64,000 bases of DNA from CAYSCW01 sp964449165. Lineage in GTDB: Bacteria > Acidobacteriota > Aminicenantia > Aminicenantales > Aminicenantaceae. Within the stretch, counting starts at the first letter, position 1, and every line of letters begins with the position of its first letter. A model generated the notes under the pieces. That model was not told where the DNA came from. It searched no databases and saw only the letters and a list, made by a program, of their open reading frames with translations. Shown in pieces: positions 24,239-33,341 of this stretch. The stretch spans positions 16,841 through 80,840 of the forward strand of contig CAYVAT010000010.1 of the NCBI GenBank assembly GCA_964449165.1, in the 5' to 3' direction. A program made the position numbers and the translations under genes.

Positions 24239-26599
24239 TTATTTAGAATTTTCCTCTGCCAGCTTCTTCCCTTTTTGAGCATATTCCAGAGACTTCCCTG
24301 GACGACCAAGGCGACTGTAGAGGTCGGCAAGAAGGAAATAACCCAGGGGAAGATCCTTCTTATCCGGTTTCAACTCAATCCCTTTTTCCACCAGGGAGAT
24401 AGCTTCGTTAAACCTTTCTCCGCGATTTAAATAAATACGTGCCAGGTAGAAATAGCTCATCGGAAAATCGGGATTGATCTCTATAGTCTGGTTAAGATAC
24501 TTCTCTTCTTTCTGGACATCCCCCAGCATGCGGTATGCTCGCGAGAGGTTAAAGCACGCCCTGAAGTTGTGAGGGATATTTTCGAGCTCCATCTTATACT
24601 CATCGACGGCCTTGAGCAGCTCTCCTCTTTCTTCCTGGATCAGAGCCAGATTGTAATGAAGATTTCTGAGTTTTGGATTGTATTCTTGGGCCTTTAAAAG
24701 ATATTCCTCCGCCTCATCCCATCGTTTCTGGATAACATAAATGCCTCCGAGAGCATTGTATCCTGATGCAGAGAAGGGATTGAGCCTCACACATTCTTTA
24801 TAATATTTGATGGCCTCATCAAATTCCTCCTTGAGATTTTTGATGTTGCCAAGGAGGTAGTACAGCTGAGAATCCGGCGGAATTACATCAATGACGCTTA
24901 AAACAAATTTCTCCGCCTCGTCAATCTCTCCCAGTCCCATGTAAGCATTGGCGATGTTTATCACAGTGAAGGTATCGCTGGGTCGTCTTTCCAGAACCTT
25001 AAAAAAGCTGTCCAGAGCATTTTGGAATTCCCTCTTTTTGAAATACAGATTTCCAAGGGTGAAGTAAGCATCCACAACATCTGGATCAGCCTCGATAATT
25101 CTGTTGATCAATGCAACCGCTTCATCATATTTATCCTCCAGCATCAGCTCTTTTGCCTGCGAAAGCTCGTTGAAGATCGTTATTTTTTCTTTGGGATTAC
25201 CGAGTCTCTTTCCTTCCAGAGAGGACTGATCGACAAAGGTTCCGATATATCCCAGAGCTCCAAGTCTCTCGCGCGTCTCTTCATCGATATGACGATAATC
25301 CACATCAAAAGCTCCTTGACTCGATTCTCCCATAAACTGCTCGGCTGTCCGCATCAGTTTTCTCGCTTCTTCGGGATGTGAAGAGAAAAGATTTATCTTC
25401 TCATCAGGATCGCTTGCCAGGTCGTACAACTCCAATTCCGGTGCGATGATCAGCTTGAATCTGTCCTCCTGGATGCTCTTCAACTCGCTCCAGCCATAAT
25501 GGAAACGTGGATAATAAGTTTCGGCATAGGCAAAACTTTCCTCATTCTCTTTCTCATCGAAAAATAAAGGCAGAAGGCTTTTTCCCTGGACCTGGGAAGG
25601 GATGGGCATTCCATCCATCTCCAAGACAGTAGGCATGATATCGACGAGAGAGACCACCTCTTCGCGCCGAATTCCATGAAGGTCATCAAAAGGTGTGACG
25701 AATATCAGGGGAACATGAATCCCTTCCTGGTAGACAAAAAATCCATGTGTGCTCTCCTGGTGTTCACCCAGGCTTTCTCCATGGTCTGCGGCAAAAATAA
25801 GGATGGTGCTGTCGATGAGGTTATTCTCTTCCAGATATCTCCACAGCCTTCCCAACTGAGAATCCGTGTAGGCAATCTCACCCACGTATGGCCTTTTGGG
25901 ATACTTTTCCCTAAAGGGAGAGGGTGGTTTGTAAGGAGTATGCGGGTCGTAAAGATGGACCCAGGTGAAAAACCTTTCGTTTTTGTGCAGGTCGAGCCAG
26001 CGGAGCGCCTCGTCTATGACCTCATCACCCCTGCGCTGCACGTTTCCGAGAGAAATGGATTTGTACTTGCTCAAATCGAACTGGTCAAAATAGGTGTCGA
26101 ATCCCTGGTTCAGTCCCCATTTTGAATCGAGCACGTAGGCTGCGACAAAGGCAGCCGTTTTGCAATCCTTTTCCTTAAAGACTTCGGCTAGAGTGACGAG
26201 TTCCTGAGGGACAAGAAACCCACCGTTATCGCGCACTCCGTGGAAGAGTGGATAGGTTCCTGTTAGCAGTGATGTGTGGGAAGGCAGAGTGAGGGGAGTC
26301 TGAGCGATGCACTTTTCAAACAGCACTCCCCGGGAAGCAAAGAGGTCCATTGTCGGCGTTTCAATAGATGGAAAACCATAGCAGTGGATACGGTCTGCCC
26401 GGAGAGTGTCAACAGTGATCAGGATGTAATTGAACTCTCTGCCTTTCATCAGGCGGGAAAAGGAAGGTTTTTTGGGAAGGAAAAACAGATACACACACAC
26501 CAGGACAAGAATCAGGGCTAATGTCAGGGAGAGAATAAACTTAACAGGAGTAGTTTTCTTTTTCTTCTCCTGCTTCTTGTGCTTCTTGGCCTTGGACAT
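24239..26599 (-). CDS. Membrane-anchored alkaline-phosphatase-superfamily ('sulfatase') protein with TPR tail
   Basis: 786 residues. Lys-rich start, one membrane helix (about 22-42), then a sulfatase-fold domain (about 55-420) with NYILITVDTLRADR, metal site FAADHGESLGEHQ and LPSHTSLLTGTYP. The usual sulfatase Cys/Ser-x-Pro-x-Arg is TLPSH here, so the nucleophile would be Thr and no formylglycine is possible. That points to phosphoester or phosphotransfer chemistry rather than sulfate release. About ten TPR repeats fill residues 470-780 (e.g. DAYFTLGNLYFKKREFQNAL). Proteins like this are frequent in Acidobacteriota and deltaproteobacteria. Confidence 0.87.
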   Translation of the reverse strand: MSKAKKHKKQEKKKKTTPVKFILSLTLALILVLVCVYLFFLPKKPSFSRLMKGREFNYILITVDTLRADRIHCYGFPSIETPTMDLFASRGVLFEKCIAQTPLTLPSHTSLLTGTYPLFHGVRDNGGFLVPQELVTLAEVFKEKDCKTAAFVAAYVLDSKWGLNQGFDTYFDQFDLSKYKSISLGNVQRRGDEVIDEALRWLDLHKNERFFTWVHLYDPHTPYKPPSPFREKYPKRPYVGEIAYTDSQLGRLWRYLEENNLIDSTILIFAADHGESLGEHQESTHGFFVYQEGIHVPLIFVTPFDDLHGIRREEVVSLVDIMPTVLEMDGMPIPSQVQGKSLLPLFFDEKENEESFAYAETYYPRFHYGWSELKSIQEDRFKLIIAPELELYDLASDPDEKINLFSSHPEEARKLMRTAEQFMGESSQGAFDVDYRHIDEETRERLGALGYIGTFVDQSSLEGKRLGNPKEKITIFNELSQAKELMLEDKYDEAVALINRIIEADPDVVDAYFTLGNLYFKKREFQNALDSFFKVLERRPSDTFTVINIANAYMGLGEIDEAEKFVLSVIDVIPPDSQLYYLLGNIKNLKEEFDEAIKYYKECVRLNPFSASGYNALGGIYVIQKRWDEAEEYLLKAQEYNPKLRNLHYNLALIQEERGELLKAVDEYKMELENIPHNFRACFNLSRAYRMLGDVQKEEKYLNQTIEINPDFPMSYFYLARIYLNRGERFNEAISLVEKGIELKPDKKDLPLGYFLLADLYSRLGRPGKSLEYAQKGKKLAEENSK

Positions 26600-26660
26600 A
26601 TAAGAATTTTACCACAAACGGACATGAATCAGGAAATTGGAATGAATTTTGACGTTTAGT

Positions 26661-26695
26661 AAAAAAAAGGAGACTACAGACAAGCTGCAGTCTCC
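26661..26695 (-). terminator. Rho-independent terminator after the TonB-receptor gene
   Basis: On the minus strand GGAGACT / AGTCTCC (7 bp) plus an inner CAG/CTG pair with a five-base loop is followed by eight T (26668-26661). Confidence 0.85.
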
Positions 26696-26721
26696 CTCTG
26701 AATTCTGCTTCTACGCGATTT

Positions 26722-29472
26722 TTAGAAGAAGAACCTGATACCCAACCGAAACGCGCGCGGTGATACTAGGTTGTAGACTTCGTGTCCGTCGGGTCCTGGG
26801 GCTGTGGGGTCGAATTCATGCGGTGACCAGTCATAGTCTACACGTTCTCCCCACCACGTGACAGTATCATCGTTAAAGACGTTGAAGATGTCCATCATCA
26901 GTCCGATCCGGTACTTCTCAGCGATCAGGAATGTTTTCTCCAATCTCAGATCCAGGTTCATCACATCCGGATACCGCCTCGACCCTCTGGCTTCGGTCTT
27001 TATGTACCGCCTGCCCTGGGCAAGTCTGGGACGTATCAGTCGGGAATAAGTGTCGCCGGTGATGTAGCTGAAGGAAGCGTTGAAGTGGATGTCCAGCGGA
27101 AGGATATAGGTTCCCTGCACTTTCAGCATATGGGTCGGGTCAACGGTGCTTCTTCCGTCCTGGTTTATCCAGAAGTTGGGGTCATAAATCGGGTTGCTGA
27201 AGACACTCCCCTGCCAACCGATATCTCCACCGAATTCGTTATCCATGGTTCCAGTGCACTTCGAATAGATGTACGATGCCAGGAGCTGCCAGCGGTCTGA
27301 GAAGCGCTTATTGAAGAGCACCTCGATGGCCCAGTAATCGCGGTAGGGTTCCTCCAGAATCCACGGATCCCCCAGGGATATGTTCTTGATGGTGAGGTTT
27401 CTCACACCGCTTGGATTTGTTTGCTCATAGACGGTATATACGTCACTTGTCCAGGGGTCGCTGACTGTGTCTGTGACGTAATCGGCATCGGATTGGACAC
27501 GGCCTATAAAGTTCTGCCAATCCCTGTAGATGAAGGACACACCGAGAGAAGTATTCTTGAACAGTTCTCTCTCGATACCCACTGTGAACTGGTTCATATA
27601 GGGGTGCTTGATATCATCTGCCAGTGTGTAATTAAAGATATCCTGGTTCCACATGTACCAATCACTCGGGTCTCCGCCAAAAGATCCGCCCTCCCAATAG
27701 TTGAATGGCTGGATGGCACCGGGCTTGGCAACATCCAGAAAACCGGTGTACATGGCTTCTGTGAACTGACCGTAGTGCGCCTTGAAAACCGTGGAATGAT
27801 CCCCGAAGATATCCCAGGCAAACCCGACTCGGGGAGCCAGACGCTCGGTCTTGTACTGCGCGCCGGAAACATCCTTGAAATAGCCGCGGTTGATGCTGTA
27901 GCGGAGGCCGAAGTTAAGCGTGAAGTTGTTGGAGATAGCCCATGAATCCTGGGCAAAGAGGTCAACACGGACATAGCTAGTGTTTAAGTCATAGCCCTCA
28001 TACTGGTAGGCGTACAAGTAGCCGTACCAGTCGTAGATGTAGACATTGTGGCCGATGCCTTCGACATAGCCAGTGTATGCGTATCGGCTCCTGGCCCAGC
28101 CGCGCTCAAACTCCCCTCCGAACTTGAAATCATGGTTTCCTTTGATAAAGTCCTCAGCGTAGTGGGAGAGGCTGGCATTGGCCTGGTAGCGGCTGCGGTC
28201 TGCTTTATACCACCAATTGGAGTTACCCAGCCATGAGTTCTGCTCGGCGTCGAATACGGCCGTTGTATCCAGGCTTTCATAGGGATCCAGGTAGTAGATA
28301 CCCAAAAAGAAAGATGCTTTGATGTCAAAGAATGTCTTGGGGTTCAGGACATAGGTCAGGCTGAAGTTGCCGACATGGTCCGGAGAACGCTGATGCACAC
28401 ACGTTTCGGGTGGATGCGTTGCGCTGGCTCGTCTGTTATCGACCGTGTATGCGTCAAATTCGTAAAAAGCACTCAGGTTCAGACGAGAGCTGAGCTGCGA
28501 GGATATCTTCAAGAACGCCCTGGGCATCATGCGATCCCAGTACTCGGAAAAGCCCGCCGGCCGCTCCTTCAAACGGGCATACTGAGCACCCCCGAAGAAC
28601 CAGACTTTATCCTTCTGGATGGGTCCGCCAAAGTGGAAGCTGGTGTCGAAAGCTCCTTTCACAGGAGACTCCAGGTCGGGAAAATCGTCGATATATTCTT
28701 TGTTATTCTCCGCAGTCCAGAATCCTTTTTTGGTATCCTGGAAGATAAACTCAGCATGGCCGGAGATCTCATTCCCCCCAGACTTGGTAATGGTGTTGAA
28801 AATAACACCGGTGAAAGCGCCGTATTCGGCATTGAGCCCGATCCCCATAACCTTGGCCTCTTCGAGGATGTTGTAATCGAGAAAGACCCAGGCTGAACCA
28901 CCCTCAGGGTCGGACACGTCCACACCATCGACCTGGTAAGAAATTCCTGTGTCGCTTGAGGAACCGTAAGCCACATCGGAAGTAACTCCAGGAGCCATGT
29001 TGATAATCTGGGTCACGAACTGGTTGGATGGTAGAGCTCTGAGCAGCTCATCCGACAGTGTAACCGACGCTGTCTCAGAAGTTTTCACATCGACGGTGGG
29101 CGCTATGGCGACCACGGTGACCTCTTCTTCCAAACTTGCCAGTTTCATCGCTATATCTACGGTCAACCGAACGGTTGTGTGAAGACGAATGTTCTCTCTG
29201 ACTACCGTGGTAAAACCTTCAAGTTCAGCTTTGACTGTATACAGGCCGGGAGGAAGAGCTGGGAATCTGTATACACCCTGATTGTCTGTGATGAATACCC
29301 GTTCTCCCATTATCTTCGGGCTCGACAATGTCACTGTAACTCCAGGAAGAGGTGTCCCTTGCTCATCTACGATCGTCCCGACAATAGCTCCAGTCTCTTT
29401 GGATTGAGAGAAAGCAAGAGGAGATAGCAGGAGAAGCATTACGGCAAGAAATGCAAAAAATTTAAATCGCAT
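26722..29472 (-). CDS. TonB-dependent outer-membrane receptor with carboxypeptidase-regulatory-like domain
   Basis: 916 residues. Signal peptide (FFAFLAVMLLLLSPLAFSQ), then a carboxypeptidase-regulatory-like beta domain (about 27-110, GAIVGTIVDEQGTPLPGVTV). A plug domain (LLRALPSNQFVTQIINMAPG, YQVDGVDVSDPEGG) and an aromatic-rich beta barrel follow, ending in RLGIRFFF with the terminal Phe needed for outer-membrane assembly. This 'oar-like' layout is abundant in Acidobacteriota. Ligand unknown; there is no TonB/ExbBD or SusD partner nearby. A sigma-54 promoter sits at 29641, with a leader of about 157 bases, and a terminator follows the gene. Confidence 0.93.
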   Translation of the reverse strand: MRFKFFAFLAVMLLLLSPLAFSQSKETGAIVGTIVDEQGTPLPGVTVTLSSPKIMGERVFITDNQGVYRFPALPPGLYTVKAELEGFTTVVRENIRLHTTVRLTVDIAMKLASLEEEVTVVAIAPTVDVKTSETASVTLSDELLRALPSNQFVTQIINMAPGVTSDVAYGSSSDTGISYQVDGVDVSDPEGGSAWVFLDYNILEEAKVMGIGLNAEYGAFTGVIFNTITKSGGNEISGHAEFIFQDTKKGFWTAENNKEYIDDFPDLESPVKGAFDTSFHFGGPIQKDKVWFFGGAQYARLKERPAGFSEYWDRMMPRAFLKISSQLSSRLNLSAFYEFDAYTVDNRRASATHPPETCVHQRSPDHVGNFSLTYVLNPKTFFDIKASFFLGIYYLDPYESLDTTAVFDAEQNSWLGNSNWWYKADRSRYQANASLSHYAEDFIKGNHDFKFGGEFERGWARSRYAYTGYVEGIGHNVYIYDWYGYLYAYQYEGYDLNTSYVRVDLFAQDSWAISNNFTLNFGLRYSINRGYFKDVSGAQYKTERLAPRVGFAWDIFGDHSTVFKAHYGQFTEAMYTGFLDVAKPGAIQPFNYWEGGSFGGDPSDWYMWNQDIFNYTLADDIKHPYMNQFTVGIERELFKNTSLGVSFIYRDWQNFIGRVQSDADYVTDTVSDPWTSDVYTVYEQTNPSGVRNLTIKNISLGDPWILEEPYRDYWAIEVLFNKRFSDRWQLLASYIYSKCTGTMDNEFGGDIGWQGSVFSNPIYDPNFWINQDGRSTVDPTHMLKVQGTYILPLDIHFNASFSYITGDTYSRLIRPRLAQGRRYIKTEARGSRRYPDVMNLDLRLEKTFLIAEKYRIGLMMDIFNVFNDDTVTWWGERVDYDWSPHEFDPTAPGPDGHEVYNLVSPRAFRLGIRFFF

Positions 29473-29640
29473 TAGATACCTCCTTCTATTTTTTTAACCA
29501 TACTTGACTCTGACTTTTTTTTGTAATTTCCTTTATTCTCACCTCCTGTCTGATGCTTATTATTTTGTCTATACAAATTATTCATTTATTCATTAAATGT
29601 TATTAATTCTATATTAAGTCTCATTTAGACAACATAATAA

Positions 29641-29655
29641 GCAAAAAATGTGCCA
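29641..29655 (-). promoter_or_regulatory. Sigma-54 promoter of the TonB-receptor gene
   Basis: Minus strand reads TGGCACATTTTTTGC, full -24/-12 match with 10-base spacing; transcript start near 29629. No TGTAAA-N5-TTTACA palindrome was seen within the following 600 bp. Confidence 0.8.
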
Positions 29656-30053
29656 ATTTTTAAGATTAACATTATTATTTATCTGGCAGAATTTAAATGA
29701 GTTGAAAAAAAATAAAAATATTTCTTTGTATATTTCAATCCAAATTTTTGAATAATCCAAACTTTTGAACTATCTTTCATACCCTGTCTTCTCCCTTAAG
29801 ACCATCTCTGATACGGTATTCCTGACAACAAGGAACTAGACTTTCATATTTTCTGACTTGAAAAGAAATTATACAAGAATTTCTTTTCTCTGTATAGATC
29901 TTGCATTAAAAAAGACAGGAATAATTTTTATTGGTTTCGGATTGAGGGGAGCCTCCTCTCCACTGTCTGAATGGAAGAATTGCCCTCGCTCATCACAGTT
30001 CTGGAAATGCTTACCCGTCCAAGGAAGTAGCCTCATTTCCGTGATGCAACAAT

Positions 30054-30236
30054 AGTCAGGTAAGCTGATTATGAAGTCATCCTGAGGCGAGCGGGCAAGG
30101 TTTCTGTCCATCCGAAGCCCATAGTGGCGGGTGGGAGGGTCTTGGCGAGGATGGATAGGAACCGATGCCCCGTGGGCTGACGAATGAGCTTACCTGACTG
30201 CTGTCGAAATTCTCATGGAAACAAGGATGCTTACTG
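30054..30236 (+). ncRNA. Structured dispersed repeat, copy 2 (HEARO / IscB omega-RNA-like)
   Basis: Core at 30106-30164, with GTCCATCC pairing to GGATGGAT. Next outward, GGTT/AACC and GGGCA/TGCCC pair. The whole is bounded by a perfect 13-bp inverted repeat AGTCAGGTAAGCT (30054-30066)/AGCTTACCTGACT (30187-30199). The right arm continues to AAGGATGCTT near 30233, as in copies 3 and 4. It lies in the 29473-30290 gap, between the TonB-receptor promoter and the GWxTD operon. Confidence 0.58.
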
Positions 30237-30290
30237 CGACCAATTGAAACTTATCTTCACTTCTGTTATTTTGATAAATAGGAAGTTCCG

Positions 30291-32339
30291 ATGAAAAAAA
30301 TCGCAATTCTTTTTTTTATCCTGGGCACTTTATCCTCTATCTCAGCACAGCAAAACCTTTTACCTGAACACAAGGAATGGCTTGAGCTCGTTTCACCGAT
30401 AATCACCAAAGTAGAAAGAGATGTCTTCCTGGCTCTGAAAACAGATGAGGAACGGAACAGGTTCATCCAAATTTTCTGGAAGCAGCGTGATCCTCTTCCT
30501 GATACGAATAAAAACGAATTCTACCAGGAGTACATGAGCCGAGTCCAGTTTGCGGATGCACAATTCGGCCATGAGACATCGAAAAAGGGGAGTCAGACAG
30601 AGAGAGGCATTTTCTATTTGCTCCTTGGCCCTCCTCTGGAAAGGACTTCCTACACAACCCAGTCTCAGCTTATGCCCATGGAACTCTGGTACTATCGTGG
30701 CGAAGTCCAGTACGGCCTTCCTGATTTCTTTTATCTCATTTTTTACCAGCCGCAAGGACTGGGAGAGTACCGCCTCTACCATCCAGGAATCGAAGGACCA
30801 GAGAAGCTCATAATCCACACATCTCCCGGTCAGACTTTCAACCGTAATAATGCGTTCAATTTAATAAAGAAAATATCTGCTGAACTAGCCAATGCTTCTT
30901 TGAGCTATCTTCCTGGAGAAAGAAATATCGATATTTCCTCTCTTTCTTCAGAGACCATCATCTCCAATATTTACTCTGTACCGGAAAAAAAATTCTCAGA
31001 CTCCTACGCCCGGTCCTACCTCAAATACAAAGACTTTGTCGAGACAGAATACACACACAATTTTGTGGAGAGCAACTTCAGCATCAAAGCCTTTAAAAAT
31101 GACAAACAGTTCTTCCTCCACTGGGCTTTGGAGCCAGAAAAAGTGAACTTTTCATTCTACCAGGAGAGATACTATGCTGTTTATCAATTGATTCTCAGGA
31201 TGGAAGATACACAAGGAAACCTCATCCTCGAAAAAGAAGAAGAGATCCCTCTGCGAATCACAGCCGAGCAATACCAAAAACACGAGAGCCAACTTTTATC
31301 GATTCAGGATGTACTTCCTGTCATCCCAGGAAAATACCAAATCTTCTTTCTCCTTAAAAATAAGACGGCCCAAGATTTCACATCACAGCAAAGAGAAATT
31401 CTCATACCTGAGGAAAGAACTGAACCTGCTCTCAGCAATTTAATTCTCTATCATGGGCGTGAAAAATCTGGAGAGCAAAAGAAACAATCAATCAAGGCCT
31501 TTGCTTTTAAGGAATTCCAGTACCTCATCAACACCCAAAACAACTTCCTTCCTCAGGAGAGCATGGGTATTTACTGTCAGGGATATAACCTCAAAAATAT
31601 TGAATCGGAGTCGTTGCTGATCGAGATTTTCCCCGTAAACAGTCAAACGCCCGTAGAGACTGAAAAAAAGCCCCTTGAAGAAATTTTAGGGTCTGATGGT
31701 ATATCGATCGATGCAGAATCCATATCGCTTGCTTCCCTTAAGCCCGGGTATTACAGAGTAGAATTATCTATAATCGACCTTAAAGGAGAGAAAATCCTCA
31801 GCCAAAAAGAAAATTTCATCATCCTCTCCATTAACTATCCTGTCATTCCATGGGTCTTCTCCAAACAGCATGATGCCTTTCCCAACCCGGAGCATCTCTT
31901 TGTGCTGGCTTCACAATACTTCATGACGCGGAAATATGATAAAGCACTGGCTGCTCTCGAACGATCTCTCAAAATGAAAGAAGATCCCAATGTCCGGCTT
32001 TTAGAAGGAAAGGCTCTCTATGCCTTGGGTCGATTCGAGGATTCCATTTCTGTTGTCGAGCTTCTCTACCAGTCAACACAGAACCGGGAAACGGCCAAAC
32101 TGATGGCCCTGAACTACTTCGGCCTGAGTGAGTGGGGTAAAGCTCTTTTTTATCTGGAAAAGCTATTGGAAGAAGCTCTGGAAATAAACGTTATGAACCT
32201 GGCTGCCGAATGTTACTTAAACCTGAATCAGCCGGAGAAAGCATTGCCGCTTATACAAAAATCACTGGAGCTCGACCCAAATCAGGATAAAGTCAAAGAG
32301 CAGGAGAAGAAAGCGAAAAGACAATTGAAAGAAAAATAA
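30291..32339 (+). CDS. GWxTD-domain exported protein with TPR repeats (first copy)
   Basis: 682 residues, signal peptide (KKIAILFFILGTLSSISAQ). The N-terminal region has the GWxTD family pattern: WLELVSPIITKVERDVFLAL, IFWKQRDPLPDTNKNEF and QTERGIFYLLLGPPLERTSY. The eponymous Trp position is not conserved (GSQTERG). The middle is beta-rich; TPR repeats fill about 530-680 (ALAALERSLKMKEDPNVRLL). The GWxTD domain has no known biochemical role and is typical of Acidobacteriota/Aminicenantes-like genomes. First of a three-gene operon with a regulatory-domain/TPR protein and a second GWxTD protein. Confidence 0.85.
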   Translation: MKKIAILFFILGTLSSISAQQNLLPEHKEWLELVSPIITKVERDVFLALKTDEERNRFIQIFWKQRDPLPDTNKNEFYQEYMSRVQFADAQFGHETSKKGSQTERGIFYLLLGPPLERTSYTTQSQLMPMELWYYRGEVQYGLPDFFYLIFYQPQGLGEYRLYHPGIEGPEKLIIHTSPGQTFNRNNAFNLIKKISAELANASLSYLPGERNIDISSLSSETIISNIYSVPEKKFSDSYARSYLKYKDFVETEYTHNFVESNFSIKAFKNDKQFFLHWALEPEKVNFSFYQERYYAVYQLILRMEDTQGNLILEKEEEIPLRITAEQYQKHESQLLSIQDVLPVIPGKYQIFFLLKNKTAQDFTSQQREILIPEERTEPALSNLILYHGREKSGEQKKQSIKAFAFKEFQYLINTQNNFLPQESMGIYCQGYNLKNIESESLLIEIFPVNSQTPVETEKKPLEEILGSDGISIDAESISLASLKPGYYRVELSIIDLKGEKILSQKENFIILSINYPVIPWVFSKQHDAFPNPEHLFVLASQYFMTRKYDKALAALERSLKMKEDPNVRLLEGKALYALGRFEDSISVVELLYQSTQNRETAKLMALNYFGLSEWGKALFYLEKLLEEALEINVMNLAAECYLNLNQPEKALPLIQKSLELDPNQDKVKEQEKKAKRQLKEK

Positions 32340-32405
32340 AGCAGTTCGTAACAGAGATTCCATTAAGTATAAAATTATTTCTGAAATATGACTTTGGAGG
32401 TAATT

Positions 32406-33341
32406 ATGAAACGGCAATCCGTCCTTTTTTTGCTTTTGCTTATCATTACGACAATAAACCTATTTGCTCAATATGAAGGAAAGATCGAGGGGATTGTCAC
32501 TGACGAAAGCGGTACTCCTTTGGAAAAGGTTCAGGTTACTATCACCTCAGTCAGGGCATCGAGCTTACAGTTTAAGTTGACGTCAGACAAAGAAGGCAAA
32601 TTCATTCAGGTTGGACTGCGACCCGGATACTACCAGGTGAATTTTAAAAAGGAAGGATTTTTCACCGGCTCCTTGGATGTGCGAGTAAGAATATCTGAAA
32701 CGAGCCGAGTGGAAGTCAAACTGAAAAAAACAGAATCCAGCGTAGATCCTGTATTCGCCAAGGCAGACAAGTTGTTTCATGAGGGGAACAAACTGTACGG
32801 AAAACAAAACTACCAAGAAGCTATCCCAAAATATGAAGAGGCCATCCGGCTTCATGACAAACAGTGGGCCTATTTTTTCAACCTTGGCTTAGCCTACAAG
32901 AAATTGGAGAAAATAGAAGAAGCCGCCAGCGCGTTCGAGAAAGCTTTGGCGCTCAACCCGGAAAGCTACAGCTGTAATAAAGAGATGGCCGAAACACTGG
33001 CAAAAATGGAAAAGTATGAAGAAGCAAAAAAGTACTACCAGAAAGCCGTAGAACTCAATCAGGATGATCCGGATACCTATTACAACTATGGTTTGGTTTT
33101 GATCCAGCTCGGCGAGAACGAGGAAGCACTGAAATCTTTTCTCAGAGTTGTGGAGCTTAAAGAAGACTACGCCGAAGCCTATTACCATCTGGGAACTCTC
33201 TATATCGGACAGAACAAAGTCAAGGAGGCGGTAAAAAATCTGGAAAAATTTTTGGAACTGGCGCCTGACAGTGAAAAAGCTAAAATCGCAAAGCAATTGC
33301 TTGACTATCTCAAAAAAGACAACCAGGAAAAAGAACAATGA
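32406..33341 (+). CDS. Exported carboxypeptidase-regulatory-like / TPR protein
   Basis: 311 residues from ATG 32406, chosen for TTGGAGG upstream and the signal peptide (SVLFLLLLIITTINLFAQ). A carboxypeptidase-regulatory-like beta sandwich (about 22-100, GKIEGIVTDESGTPLEKVQV) is followed by four or five TPR repeats (about 115-300, e.g. AYFFNLGLAYKKLEKIEEA). Both are protein-contact modules. It overlaps the second GWxTD gene by 4 bases (ATGA) and follows the first by 66 bases, so it probably holds the two GWxTD proteins or other envelope partners together. Confidence 0.87.
   Translation: MKRQSVLFLLLLIITTINLFAQYEGKIEGIVTDESGTPLEKVQVTITSVRASSLQFKLTSDKEGKFIQVGLRPGYYQVNFKKEGFFTGSLDVRVRISETSRVEVKLKKTESSVDPVFAKADKLFHEGNKLYGKQNYQEAIPKYEEAIRLHDKQWAYFFNLGLAYKKLEKIEEAASAFEKALALNPESYSCNKEMAETLAKMEKYEEAKKYYQKAVELNQDDPDTYYNYGLVLIQLGENEEALKSFLRVVELKEDYAEAYYHLGTLYIGQNKVKEAVKNLEKFLELAPDSEKAKIAKQLLDYLKKDNQEKEQ

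Noticed and set aside
27421..28896. Long plus-strand open frames opposite the TonB-receptor gene
   Set aside because: They are antisense shadows of a well-supported 916-residue gene; no motif or ribosome site.
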